From: Gelidibacter mesophilus DSM 14095
GTDB lineage: Bacteria; Bacteroidota; Bacteroidia; Flavobacteriales; Flavobacteriaceae
Length of the DNA stretch: 42,553 nucleotides
Assembly: GCF_000423005.1 (NCBI RefSeq)
Contig: NZ_AUHD01000018.1
Coordinates: forward strand, 1 to 42,553
Direction: 5' to 3'
The translations under genes and the position numbers were made by a program. Below are positions 1 through 8,151 of this stretch, piece after piece (positions within the stretch are counted from its first letter, which is position 1; each line of letters starts with the position of its first letter). The notes beneath the pieces were generated by a model. The model was given only the letters and a program-made list of their open reading frames with translations. It did not search any database and had not been told where the DNA came from.

Positions 1-289
1 GTGCAGATAGGCTCTTGGTTGATGAAGCCATTTCAAAACAAATAAAAAATGCTTTGCGAACTCCAAATTTAACCTTGTGGAAAAGCGTATTGGCCGTGGT
101 AGATTCAATATGTCCGCAGATATTGCACTGTCTTGCAAAATCCTTGCGAACTTGGCAGGCAGTATGATTACATCTCAAGCATTTGTAGCCCATATTTGAT
201 TTAATTGAAGCTAAGTATTTCTTGCAATCTTCATCGGTTTTGAACCGATCAGAGAACTCTAGAAGATTTTGACCTTTAAAAATATCCAT
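1..289 (-). CDS. IS1595-family (ISXO2-like) transposase, N-terminal part, cut by window edge
   Basis: Reading the minus strand from an ATG at 289 gives 96 residues with no stop before the window edge. The start is MDIFKGQNLLEFSDRF, followed by a zinc ribbon made of two Cys pairs (CLRCNH and CNICGH), then TTANTLFHKVKFGVRKAFF and a KSLSA motif. This is the usual N-terminal layout of IS1595/ISXO2 transposases: zinc ribbon, then the start of the DDE-type (DxxE/N) catalytic domain, which lies outside the window. The transposase would move its own element by DNA cut-and-paste. The gene sits immediately beyond the broken 3' end of the sheath-like gene and so probably caused that truncation. The family call is from motif recognition only. 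Confidence 0.85.
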   Translation of the reverse strand, partial: MDIFKGQNLLEFSDRFKTDEDCKKYLASIKSNMGYKCLRCNHTACQVRKDFARQCNICGHIESTTANTLFHKVKFGVRKAFFICFEMASSTKSLSA

Positions 290-340
290 AATATTATATG
301 TTTACTGACAATAAAGATATGTATTTAGATACTGACCTCT
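1..340 (-). mobile_element. IS1595-family insertion sequence, one end only
   Basis: The transposase start and about 50 bases in front of it belong to this element. Its outer end appears to lie near 337-340: the minus strand runs out of the sheath-like reading frame into GAGGTCAGTATCTAAATAC at that point. The stop codon of the neighbouring gene (339-341) straddles this junction. The other end and the target duplication lie outside the window, so the exact boundary is inferred. Confidence 0.6.
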
Positions 341-860
341 ATCTTATTGAATTATCATAATGACCCACAGAAGTGATCAAACAATCGCCACCGCCATTCG
401 CAAAAAATAGTTCCAACATATAATACATCATATATTTTGGGGTAGATGGGATATTTGGAGCTATAATGGTTCCGTCACTGTTGATCTGAAATTCCCCGAT
501 GTCTTCATTGGAAGCCCCACCAAATTTAGTTTTATAATCCTGCATAGAACTGATCTTTGCAGGGCTATTGGAGCCTTTTTCCGTATAGCCTATAAATGCA
601 GGAATGGCAGTCTCGACATGCACGATCTCCATCGGGATGTCTTGATTAGAGACGCTCAGAATCTCTGGGTTCGCCACATCGATTGACTTTTGGTTGTCAT
701 TCATAACTTTAAGTGTTTTCGTTGCTTTTTTGACACTGTTTTTAGAGATTGTGCGCTCATTGTTAGTTTTCTCCGTTCTTCTTGTGCTTTTTGTCTGTGA
801 GTAGATTGTACTGGAAAAAATAATAAGTAGGACGATACTCAGGATAGTTTTTTTATTCAT
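339..860 (-). pseudogene. Exported protein with contractile-tail sheath N-terminal domain, truncated by the IS element
   Basis: The start at 860 is chosen because it opens a clean signal peptide (MNKKTILSIVLLIIFSSTIYSQ); an upstream in-frame ATG at 899 would bury it. After a Thr/Lys/Asn-rich linker, roughly the last 100 residues match the N-terminal part of phage/eCIS tail sheath proteins: AIPAFIGYTEKG, then ISSMQDYKTKFGGA, then LELFFANGGGDCLITSVG. Sheath proteins polymerise around an inner tube and contract in phages, R-type pyocins and extracellular injection systems, and normally have no signal peptide. Here the frame stops just after the SVGHY motif, where the IS1595 element begins, so the rest of the sheath fold (usually several hundred residues) is missing. 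The domain call is confident. The function of a secreted sheath-like protein is unknown, and the fragment is probably dead. Confidence 0.75.
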
Positions 861-1139
861 AATAGGAGATGATAAATTCTTAATAGCTAGGTGCTGCAAA
901 TGGAAAAATTATTGGTTTTCCGTATATGTCCTAACGTTATTAATTATGCTGTTATAGCAATTTCTATTGGTGGTGATAAGTGACAAGCATTTGTATTTAG
1001 TCTGTAATAATCCATGGAATCAGCGGGATATATTTTATAAAGTTATGTTTCTGTTGCCCGGTGATTTTAGGGATATTCGCAGAGTTTTTACACACATGGC
1101 TAAAAACGGACCTATAAATTAATATGATTTACTAGCAAC

Positions 1140-1634
1140 TTAATCCACCCGCATAAAAACAAAAACCATGACTTCAGGTCCAGAGGATGTTCCTTGATAT
1201 CTTTCTCGTGTAGCAGCATCCGGAATCTCTTCAAGCTTTAAAGTTGTTGCATTAATTTGAATGATCCTAAATTCCGTTATCGGTGGAAACGGGCTGTCCT
1301 GGTATGGTCTATGCGATGCCAAATCAACCTTTAACGTATTGCCTTCCACATGATATTGGCCAATAAAATACTGCTGAATAGCGCAATGGGCATCGTACCA
1401 ACGTAAATTCATTTTACCGTCTGACGAAAAGCGCAATTGATCACTGTTTCTGTCGCAAATATTGATATAGTTGTAAAGCTTTTGGTTGGAGCCATTGATA
1501 ATGGTTCCGGTTTTAACAAACGCCCAATCGCCCCAAATACTCCCGGGCAGTGGTTGTTGAAGCGTGACACAGCTAAAGGTCACACTACAAATAAGGACTA
1601 TTAATGTGATACTTCTAAATTTTAGGTTTTTCAT
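1140..1634 (-). CDS. Lipocalin-like lipoprotein, unknown function
   Basis: The start at 1634 gives MKNLKFRSITLIVLIC followed by the lipobox SVTFSC, with the lipidated Cys at about residue 22; an upstream ATG at 1658 would add eight residues. The mature part begins with a GxWGDWAF motif, then has alternating strands (LRFSSDGKMNLRWYDAHC, QYHVEGNTLKVDL, FRIIQINATTLKLEEI). This is the pattern of small lipocalin-like beta-barrel domains common in Bacteroidota lipoproteins, and no ligand can be predicted. The protein should be anchored in the outer or inner membrane facing the periplasm or surface. It sits in the run of exported-protein genes between the sheath-like and OmpA-family genes. Confidence 0.65.
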   Translation of the reverse strand: MKNLKFRSITLIVLICSVTFSCVTLQQPLPGSIWGDWAFVKTGTIINGSNQKLYNYINICDRNSDQLRFSSDGKMNLRWYDAHCAIQQYFIGQYHVEGNTLKVDLASHRPYQDSPFPPITEFRIIQINATTLKLEEIPDAATRERYQGTSSGPEVMVFVFMRVD

Positions 1635-1755
1635 ATCTATTGCATATGTTTTGTTCATAAGGAATAATTATCTGTTGCATAAGGATTGAAAGACAATTGA
1701 CTAAGAGTTAACTTTGTTTGCTTATTTTTGTAGTTGCGCTCCTACCGTATAGAAA

Positions 1756-2967
1756 TCAATTTCTATTTGCATCCCAGCCTGTTGTACTGGCTTCGGCATC
1801 ACAATAGCCCCATTGACCTTTAAATTCTGTAAAATCTTCATTGAACTCAAGCACCAGAGATCCCCAGTTTTTTCTGTCATAAATTGCGGTGTTGCATGTT
1901 TTTCCAGATTTGTTCTCAATCCATTGTCCTTGCATAGTGTGGTCATCGCTCATTTTTCCTAAAATTTCTCCACCATCATTTTCGTACCAGCCGGCAATCA
2001 CATCCCCGTATCTGTAAATCCTTAGATTACCGTTTTTGGTTGTTTTCCAGGTGCCGGTCACATTTTTTTGTTCTATTTCAGTGTTCTGAAAAACAATAAG
2101 TTCTACCCGTCTATTTTTTTGCCTTCCTTCTTCCGTCGCATTATCTGCTACAGGATTACTTTCTCCCAGCGCTTTGGTTGTTATGTTTTTAGCATCAATT
2201 TTTGCATTATCTACCAAAAAATTCTTCACTGCATCAGCCCTGTTTTTGGAGAGTGTTATGTTGCTTTCCGTTGAGCCTATGTTATCAGTGTAGCCTTCAA
2301 TAAGGACCAATCCTTTCAGGTCTTTTATTTTTTTCGCGATGTCTGCCAATTCTGAGGTGTTTTCCTTAAGTTTAGCCTTCCCGGTATCAAAGGTGACCGC
2401 TGCGTTTAACTGAAAATTGATACTGGAGCCAATAGCACCAATGGCATCGATATCGGCTCCGGGCCATTTTCCTCCTTTTTTAGCTTTAATATCTACTACT
2501 TTTACATATCTGAACACGTCACTTTTTTCAACATAATCGGCAATGTCCAATGCTGAAAATCCACCATCTGTGCGGCCAACCGAGATCCAATCTTTTCCAT
2601 CTTTAGAAATATAGGCGTCTACAGGTTCAGTTAATGCACCTATTTCCAATATAAATAAATCAGGACCAGGAATATCGTACAACACGTTATCTGTAAATCT
2701 CACCACGAGTTCGCCGCCGTAACCGAGGGTTGCAAAATACTTATTAGGATTTCCTTCATAGTTGGGAATGCCTAGTGCTTCCTCAGGGCCAAAGCCTTCA
2801 ATCGGTCCTGGATCTCCTATTTTAAAGCTGACCACTTCGTCGGCAAAGGAAATATCGCCGTAAGGAAAAAAGACTCTATCCCCATGACCATCAGGATAGG
2901 TCCTGCCAATTTGAGAATAGGATAGCGCAGAGATCAAGAGCATCATAAAGGATATCTTAAATTTCAT
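1756..2967 (-). CDS. OmpA-family protein with extra N- and C-terminal domains
   Basis: This 403-residue protein opens with a signal peptide (MKFKISFMMLLISALSYSQ). Residues about 20-180 form a discoidin-like beta-sandwich stretch (LFILEIGALTEPVDAYIS, KDWISVGRTDGG, RYVKVVDIKAKKGG). Residues about 185-292 are a typical OmpA C-terminal peptidoglycan-binding domain: VTFDTGKAKLKENTSEL, IEGYTDNIGSTESNITLS, the RADAVKNFL helix and GRQKNRRVEL. Residues about 300-403 are a further domain rich in Trp and Gly (GTWKTTKNGNLRIYRYGD, MQGQWIENKSG) seen in stress-type or lipocalin-like modules. OmpA domains normally sit at the C-terminus, so placing one in the middle is unusual. The likely role is anchoring a surface or periplasmic module to the cell wall. 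Confidence 0.8.
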   Translation of the reverse strand: MKFKISFMMLLISALSYSQIGRTYPDGHGDRVFFPYGDISFADEVVSFKIGDPGPIEGFGPEEALGIPNYEGNPNKYFATLGYGGELVVRFTDNVLYDIPGPDLFILEIGALTEPVDAYISKDGKDWISVGRTDGGFSALDIADYVEKSDVFRYVKVVDIKAKKGGKWPGADIDAIGAIGSSINFQLNAAVTFDTGKAKLKENTSELADIAKKIKDLKGLVLIEGYTDNIGSTESNITLSKNRADAVKNFLVDNAKIDAKNITTKALGESNPVADNATEEGRQKNRRVELIVFQNTEIEQKNVTGTWKTTKNGNLRIYRYGDVIAGWYENDGGEILGKMSDDHTMQGQWIENKSGKTCNTAIYDRKNWGSLVLEFNEDFTEFKGQWGYCDAEASTTGWDANRN

Positions 2968-3142
2968 TTTTTATTGATTCTAAGGTTACTATTAATTTTG
3001 AGTTGTTATGTGTACGTATGCAATCGTTGTTTATCTCGATAAAGAATAAGCAATTCTATGGGGTGCTATAGCTTACTTTTGGTTGTTGTCAAAAAATGTA
3101 TGTCTTTTTTATGTCGTGGTGTTTTTTAGTTCATTTAATATA

Positions 3143-3685
3143 TCAAAGCTTATCAGCAATAAGTTTGGCGAGTGTAATGGATTTAGCTTTGTTGGAAGCT
3201 TCATCCGTAGAGGTTTCTGCTTTGACATGAAAAAGGTTGTCGTTTTTCAAAAAGGTGATCTGGCCCATTTTTTTACTATAGGTTGCCATGTCTCCTAGTC
3301 CATTTATGGCTTCACCATCCTTATACACTGAGATGGACTGCTCGTACAGTTTTTTATTGATGTTTATAGCCCAAACAATGCTTAATTCCGCAGGGCGATC
3401 CACTGTTTGACCAGTAGAAAACTTATAAGGATAGGTAAAAGATTCCCATTTATAAAAACACGCAGGATAGGTTATGCTTTTCTTTTCTTTGCTTGTTTCC
3501 GTATCGCTAGGGATGGAAAGCACAGATTTAATTTCGGCATCAGTCAAAAGAGTGCAGGGAGATTGGTCTGAGCTTTTGTGATCAGATTTTTCTACAGCAT
3601 CCATCTCTTTTGAAGACGATTTTTCTGGGTTTTTACAAGCTAAGGTACAGATGAAAGCGGTAAGTAAAAGAAATGATTTTTTCAT
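3143..3685 (-). CDS. Small lipoprotein, DUF3558-like
   Basis: The 180-residue product begins MKKSFLLLTAFICTLAC, with the lipidated Cys at residue 17, followed by a Ser/Lys/Asp-rich linker. The mature domain begins CTLLTDAEIKSVLSIP and continues with ACFYKWES, a later NGLGDMATYSKKMGQITFLKNDNLFHVKA, and a C-terminal helix ending LAKLIADKL. A Cys-Leu-Leu start followed by a helix and a PxCFY motif resembles DUF3558-type lipoproteins, but the match is weak. The function is unknown. It lies in the block of exported proteins, 56 bases downstream of the ELWxxDGT-repeat gene and in the same direction. Confidence 0.65.
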   Translation of the reverse strand: MKKSFLLLTAFICTLACKNPEKSSSKEMDAVEKSDHKSSDQSPCTLLTDAEIKSVLSIPSDTETSKEKKSITYPACFYKWESFTYPYKFSTGQTVDRPAELSIVWAININKKLYEQSISVYKDGEAINGLGDMATYSKKMGQITFLKNDNLFHVKAETSTDEASNKAKSITLAKLIADKL

Positions 3686-3741
3686 GGTTCTACTATTTAT
3701 TTAAGATTTTTTAAAGTTTAAGCGTTTCATTTTCCTGAATA

Positions 3742-5412
3742 TTAGTTCTTAACGATCCGTTTGACCAAAGTTTGCGAGTTTTCTTTATACACCTTTATGA
3801 AATAGATGCCCGGTGCAAATGGTGACATATTGAGGCTGGACTGGCCTTCCCAACTTTTTAAGCGTTGACCGGTAACCGAAAAAAGATCGATTTTTTCAAT
3901 ATCTTTTGCATTAGTTTTCATGTGTAGGACATCCTGGACTGGGTTGGGATATAAAACGAATTCGTTAACTTCATGATCTTGAGCACTTAGGCTGTTGCTG
4001 GTGTATTTCCATAACTCCAAACCTTTACCATCGTATTCCGCTTTAAAATAAAGGGCGCCATCAAACACTACCAAGTCGTTGTAGCTACGTACAACAGAAC
4101 CATTTGACTTTATATTATTGACATTATCAGGCATAATAATATGCGTTCCTTCGGCTGTTCCATCGCTTGTCCAAAGTTGGCTTTTCTTGATGTTATGGTT
4201 GGCAATAAAGTATAATTTGTTATTATAGTTGACATACTTAAAAGGGCCTCCATTTTTTGTGCCAGGAACAAGGTCTTTTACTAGGTTTGTGCCTGCAGCA
4301 GTGCCATCAGTTGCCCAAAGCTCATTGCCGTGCTCAACGTCTTGACCAGTAAAATACAATTTTCCGTTATATTCATGGGCAAATCGAAAACTACTATCTC
4401 CCCTAATTTCTGAGTTTATCTGTATAAGAAGTTGTGTTCCGGAAGTGGTGCCATCACTTACCCATATTGCTCTACCTTCATCAGAATCTCGCCTTGCGGT
4501 AAAATATAGTTTACCTTTAAATTCCTTTAATTCCCTTGGGTCACTATTGATTAGTACTGGGTTGGGGTTTGTACGAATATCTTTTACCATTTTCGTGCCG
4601 CCACTTGTGCCATCAGTTTTCCAAAGCTCCATCCCGTGTGTGCCGTCGTTTGCAGTAAAAAATAGTTGGCCGTTTACCTCTGTAAAATTATTAAGATCAC
4701 TGCCTTCTGAACCTGGTTGAATATCTTTTATCATCTTTGTTCCAGCACTAGTACCGTTGCTGACCCATAATTCATTTCCATGAACGCCGTCATTCGCCCT
4801 AAAATATAATTTATCCTTATACCTGAATAGAAGATAAAGATTGGCTTTATCAGAGCCGGGGTTAATGTCCTTTACCATTTGCGTCCCAGCTTCAGTACCA
4901 TCTGTAACCCAAAGTTCTCCGCCATGAGTTCCATCGTCTGCATTAAAATATAATTTATCATTAATTTCTGTCAGTGCAAAAGGACCAGAGCCAGAAGTTC
5001 CTGGGTTAATATCCTTTAATATATGCGTGCCAGCAGTTGTGCCATCAGAGACCCATAGCTCACTACCGTGGGTACGTGTTAGCTCTTTAAAAAATACTAA
5101 GCCATTAGCTCCAACGAACTCAACAGAAGATTGAAAGACACCATTGGCTATTGCATTGGTGTTTTTTAACATCGTTGTGCCTTCAGTAGTACCATCACTT
5201 ATCCATGGATTAAGTCCGTCACTACTATAGGCCTTGAAATATAATTTACCGTTATGAATAGCTAAATGTTCGGGATAACTACTATTTCTTCCTTGGTTGA
5301 TATCTTTCATCATCTCAAATGTTTGGGCAATTGCTGAAAAGTTTATAAGCCCAAGTGCCATTAATAGGAGGGTAAACTTAATTTTAGAAATTGGATTTTT
5401 TGGGGTATTCAT
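3742..5412 (-). CDS. ELWxxDGT-repeat protein with T9SS type A sorting domain
   Basis: The 556-residue protein has a signal peptide (MNTPKNPISKIKFTLLLMALGLINFSAIAQ as an N-terminal stretch ending at about residue 30). It contains eight repeats of about 48 residues built on the core ELWxxDGTxxGTxxxKDI, for example ELWVSDGTTAGTHILKDI and ELWATDGTAAGTNLVKDL. Such repeats are expected to fold as a beta-propeller-like wheel. The C-terminus (VLYPNPVQDVLHM, then GIYFIKVY and a basic VKRIVKN tail) is a type IX secretion sorting domain of the Por_Secre_tail class, so the product should be exported by T9SS and either attached to the surface or released. The substrate or partner is unknown. The secretion call is confident and the fold is inferred from repeat number. 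Confidence 0.9.
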   Translation of the reverse strand: MNTPKNPISKIKFTLLLMALGLINFSAIAQTFEMMKDINQGRNSSYPEHLAIHNGKLYFKAYSSDGLNPWISDGTTEGTTMLKNTNAIANGVFQSSVEFVGANGLVFFKELTRTHGSELWVSDGTTAGTHILKDINPGTSGSGPFALTEINDKLYFNADDGTHGGELWVTDGTEAGTQMVKDINPGSDKANLYLLFRYKDKLYFRANDGVHGNELWVSNGTSAGTKMIKDIQPGSEGSDLNNFTEVNGQLFFTANDGTHGMELWKTDGTSGGTKMVKDIRTNPNPVLINSDPRELKEFKGKLYFTARRDSDEGRAIWVSDGTTSGTQLLIQINSEIRGDSSFRFAHEYNGKLYFTGQDVEHGNELWATDGTAAGTNLVKDLVPGTKNGGPFKYVNYNNKLYFIANHNIKKSQLWTSDGTAEGTHIIMPDNVNNIKSNGSVVRSYNDLVVFDGALYFKAEYDGKGLELWKYTSNSLSAQDHEVNEFVLYPNPVQDVLHMKTNAKDIEKIDLFSVTGQRLKSWEGQSSLNMSPFAPGIYFIKVYKENSQTLVKRIVKN

Positions 5413-5504
5413 AAGTATTAAGGTTTTAGTGGTAAATATTGAGGTTTCTATAAATTTTTTGTGAACAATTATTTAATATCATTTTGTACTTTTATATGTA
5501 CTAA

Positions 5505-6848
5505 TTACAAGCTTTTAAGATCAGAAATTTCCTTTCCATTCCAATCAGAGAACAGTTTTGGAGTATTATCCAAGCTTAAATTAGCATACTCTAAATGTGA
5601 CTGGGCTGCATCTTGGACACTTATACCGTACTCAAAACAATTGTTAAATACAATATCATGGATGTTCAAGAATTTTGAGCGTTCAAGAAATACGGCGCCA
5701 TTAGGTTTTTGTGTGGTCCGTCCTGCATTTTTTAGGATAACGTGACCCATTTCATTTAAAGGGCTGCTAGATTGTACATTTATTTGTTGCCAAAACCCCG
5801 CCACATCATGTTCGCCACTAATAATTATTGGATCTTCCGGAGTTCCCACCATGACCAAGGAAGCATTGTCATCAATATGTATCCATTTCTGGGAAGACAT
5901 GATAACGGCAACACCCGGAGCTACGGTAAACACACCTTCTTTTATGTTTAAATTACCTTGAAGAAAATAGGGCACATCTAATTTGGCCCACGTCGCATCA
6001 CCATAAAGATTACCTTCTTCAAACTCAATATAATCCTTCTCGTTTCCTGAGAATGTATTGGTGCTATTAAATAATCTTAAGCGGGTGACATCTGTTTTAA
6101 AAGGGATTTTGTTCTTGGTAAATACGCAATTGTTCATGATGATATTATTTACATCTTTTCCTACTCTTCTGTTGGTGATCATGCCATAATTTTTACTATT
6201 TGAAAACGTGCAGTGCTCAAGGTTTAAAATGGTGTTGTCATTATAGATTTCCAGAGCCGCTTTAGAACCCCCTGCGTAATCAATAGTAACGTAGCTCATG
6301 GTATTGCTCATGCCTTTGCTTCCGGTGCCAACACCTTTCCAAAAGCCTTTTATTTTTTCCTTTCCGGTAAGCACGATTGGTTTTTCAGCAGTACCTAGCA
6401 TTTTAATTGAAGATTTATCAGTAAAATTCATGCCTGCATCTTGTTCAAAAGCAATGGTTACCCCAGGTTCAATGGTCAGTTTTCCATCAATTCTTGTCAT
6501 ACACGGTATAATATAATCTATAGCAGCATCGGGATTATCTTTTAGCACGGAATTCGGATTCTGACTAAAATAGTTGCAGTCCAGTAAAATTGCCGCGGTG
6601 TTGGCTTCTGAAAAATCGGGGCTGGAGGCACCAGCGGCATCCGGAGCAATTTGCGACTTGTCTGCTTGCCCTGAAGTTTGAACGTTTTCATCACCGCTAT
6701 TGTTCGCAGCTGGCGTTTTTGTTTGTTCTTGTGATGCGTTTGGGTCTGTGGTCGTGTCTTTCTTTTTGTCATCGCCACAGCTAACAAAAGCTAAGGCCAT
6801 TAAAAAAATAAAAAATGCGGTTTTAAATTGTGATTGAAATGTGTTCAT
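5505..6848 (-). CDS. Beta-helix lipoprotein
   Basis: The start at 6848 gives a lipoprotein signal with lipobox LAFVSC (Cys at residue 24), then a long Asp/Thr/Gln-rich linker of about 60 residues. The remaining 350 residues show the short repeating strands of a right-handed parallel beta-helix: GKLTIEPGVTIAFEQDAG, KPIVLTGKEKIKGFWKGV, SYVTIDYAGGSKAALEIYND, HCTFSNSKNYGM. The GKLTIEPGV..PIVLTG..GFW pattern occurs twice (about residues 125-175 and 300-355), which suggests an internal duplication. Proteins of this type in flavobacteria are surface lipoproteins of unknown binding specificity, and no catalytic residues of polysaccharide lyases are evident. It is part of the same run of minus-strand exported proteins. 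Confidence 0.75.
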   Translation of the reverse strand: MNTFQSQFKTAFFIFLMALAFVSCGDDKKKDTTTDPNASQEQTKTPAANNSGDENVQTSGQADKSQIAPDAAGASSPDFSEANTAAILLDCNYFSQNPNSVLKDNPDAAIDYIIPCMTRIDGKLTIEPGVTIAFEQDAGMNFTDKSSIKMLGTAEKPIVLTGKEKIKGFWKGVGTGSKGMSNTMSYVTIDYAGGSKAALEIYNDNTILNLEHCTFSNSKNYGMITNRRVGKDVNNIIMNNCVFTKNKIPFKTDVTRLRLFNSTNTFSGNEKDYIEFEEGNLYGDATWAKLDVPYFLQGNLNIKEGVFTVAPGVAVIMSSQKWIHIDDNASLVMVGTPEDPIIISGEHDVAGFWQQINVQSSSPLNEMGHVILKNAGRTTQKPNGAVFLERSKFLNIHDIVFNNCFEYGISVQDAAQSHLEYANLSLDNTPKLFSDWNGKEISDLKSL

Positions 6849-6955
6849 GTTTAGTGGAATTTAAGGTTCGAGCTTTAACTCTATCCCGTTATTATTTGAG
6901 GATGATGGCCTCTTTATTGAGTCAAAAATTGACGTCATTCATTTTTTTAATAGAG

Positions 6956-7957
6956 TTAGAGTTCCTGCTTTTCTTTAGTGAGCGTTAGTGCTTGGCCCTC
7001 TTTTTTGACTACAAGCTGCGTTCTTGTTAGCGATTGGATATCCCAAATAGTCTTAACTCCATCTTCGGTTACCTTAATTTGGTTGTCGTCGATAATATTG
7101 TAAGTCGCATTAGTGTTAGTGCCCGCGACACAATTTCCGTTGCTATGATTTTCGGCATAGGGTTTTGTTACTAAGGACGCATCTTCATTAAATTCAAAAA
7201 AGCTTTTTTTGGTGCATTCAGATAAGGACGGGCGGCCTTGAATATGTTTATAAAACCATTTGCCTAGAATGGCTTCTTCGGGAGTCAGCTTTCCAACTGA
7301 AGTGGAAGCACCAGTGTTGGTGGTAGAATTTCCGTTGGATAACTGTCGTTCTCCAGTCACAATAAATGGTTCTTCGGGAAATCCATAAACCATAATTTCT
7401 TCTTTGGTTACCTGCTTAACAGGCATGGCTCCCATTCTTTTGTCGTTTTGATAAAAGGAAAGAAAATAGGTCGTGTCTAAAGTCTCCAACCGAACGGTTC
7501 TTAGCGTTTCATCATCTACTTGCTTAAAGTTTATTTTGAGGGTTTTATTGTGGTAATTTATATCAAAATCTAGGCTCTCTATTTCTGCGTACGTCAAGCT
7601 TGTTTGGGTGGGTTGCAATCGCACAAAATCAATCGGTTGCTTTGCGCGATCTGGCTTTAAACGTAAACGATCAGGATTGACAAATAGAAACGTTCCTCCG
7701 ATAGGAATTGATGTGTTGTCCACCACTATGCGATCATCCTTGATATGGTAGGAGGTTGCCGATTGGCGTTGGTCAAAGTCATAAAACATCAAGCTGTCTT
7801 TGGTAAAATGAAGCACCGTTGAATGCCGGGTATCTAATTTGGCTATTGTCCATTTTCCTTCCAAACTTTGTGCAATAGAAGGCACGGTGTTTAAAAATAA
7901 TGCTCCTATAAAGAGTAAGACGGATAAGACTTTGAAATTCATTTGATTTTTTTTCAT
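6956..7957 (-). CDS. Exported protein with C-terminal lipocalin-like domain
   Basis: The 333-residue protein has a Sec signal ending in SIAQ (about residue 30 from the first Met; a second Met at residue 6 is an equally good start). Residues about 31-210 hold beta-rich sequence beginning SLEGKWTIAKLD and HFTKDSLMFYDF, itself resembling a lipocalin-like strand order. A Ser/Thr/Asn linker follows at about 208-220. Residues about 225-333 form a second such domain: GKWFYKHIQGR, FFEFNEDASLVTKPY, TYNIIDDNQIKVTEDG, LTRTQLVVKKEG. The protein therefore looks like a tandem of two lipocalin-like barrels. There is no lipobox, so it is probably periplasmic or secreted. The ligand is unknown. Confidence 0.65.
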   Translation of the reverse strand: MKKNQMNFKVLSVLLFIGALFLNTVPSIAQSLEGKWTIAKLDTRHSTVLHFTKDSLMFYDFDQRQSATSYHIKDDRIVVDNTSIPIGGTFLFVNPDRLRLKPDRAKQPIDFVRLQPTQTSLTYAEIESLDFDINYHNKTLKINFKQVDDETLRTVRLETLDTTYFLSFYQNDKRMGAMPVKQVTKEEIMVYGFPEEPFIVTGERQLSNGNSTTNTGASTSVGKLTPEEAILGKWFYKHIQGRPSLSECTKKSFFEFNEDASLVTKPYAENHSNGNCVAGTNTNATYNIIDDNQIKVTEDGVKTIWDIQSLTRTQLVVKKEGQALTLTKEKQEL

Positions 7958-8151
7958 TTTAAAAAATTGGAGGTGATAGTGTGTTGCACCTGATTAGTTT
8001 TGGAAAAGTCCGATTTTTGATGGCATTGAAAATAATAAGAGTTAATCTCCTCGAACTTTTTCATTTGATGATGATTCTCTACTACACCAAAACATAGGTT
8101 CAGATTAAAGAGGATAAGCCATTCTTGAGATTAAAATTATCCGAGCCTGAC

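Noticed and set aside
1756-1946. Minus-strand frame of 74 codons overlapping the OmpA-family gene end
   Set aside because: It is an alternative frame of the OmpA-family gene's 3' part, without signal peptide or family motifs.
3742-5412. Regularly spaced similar DNA segments that might suggest a repeat array
   Set aside because: The periodicity comes from protein repeats (ELWxxDGT) within one open frame, and the DNA copies are diverged. It is not a CRISPR or a tandem satellite.
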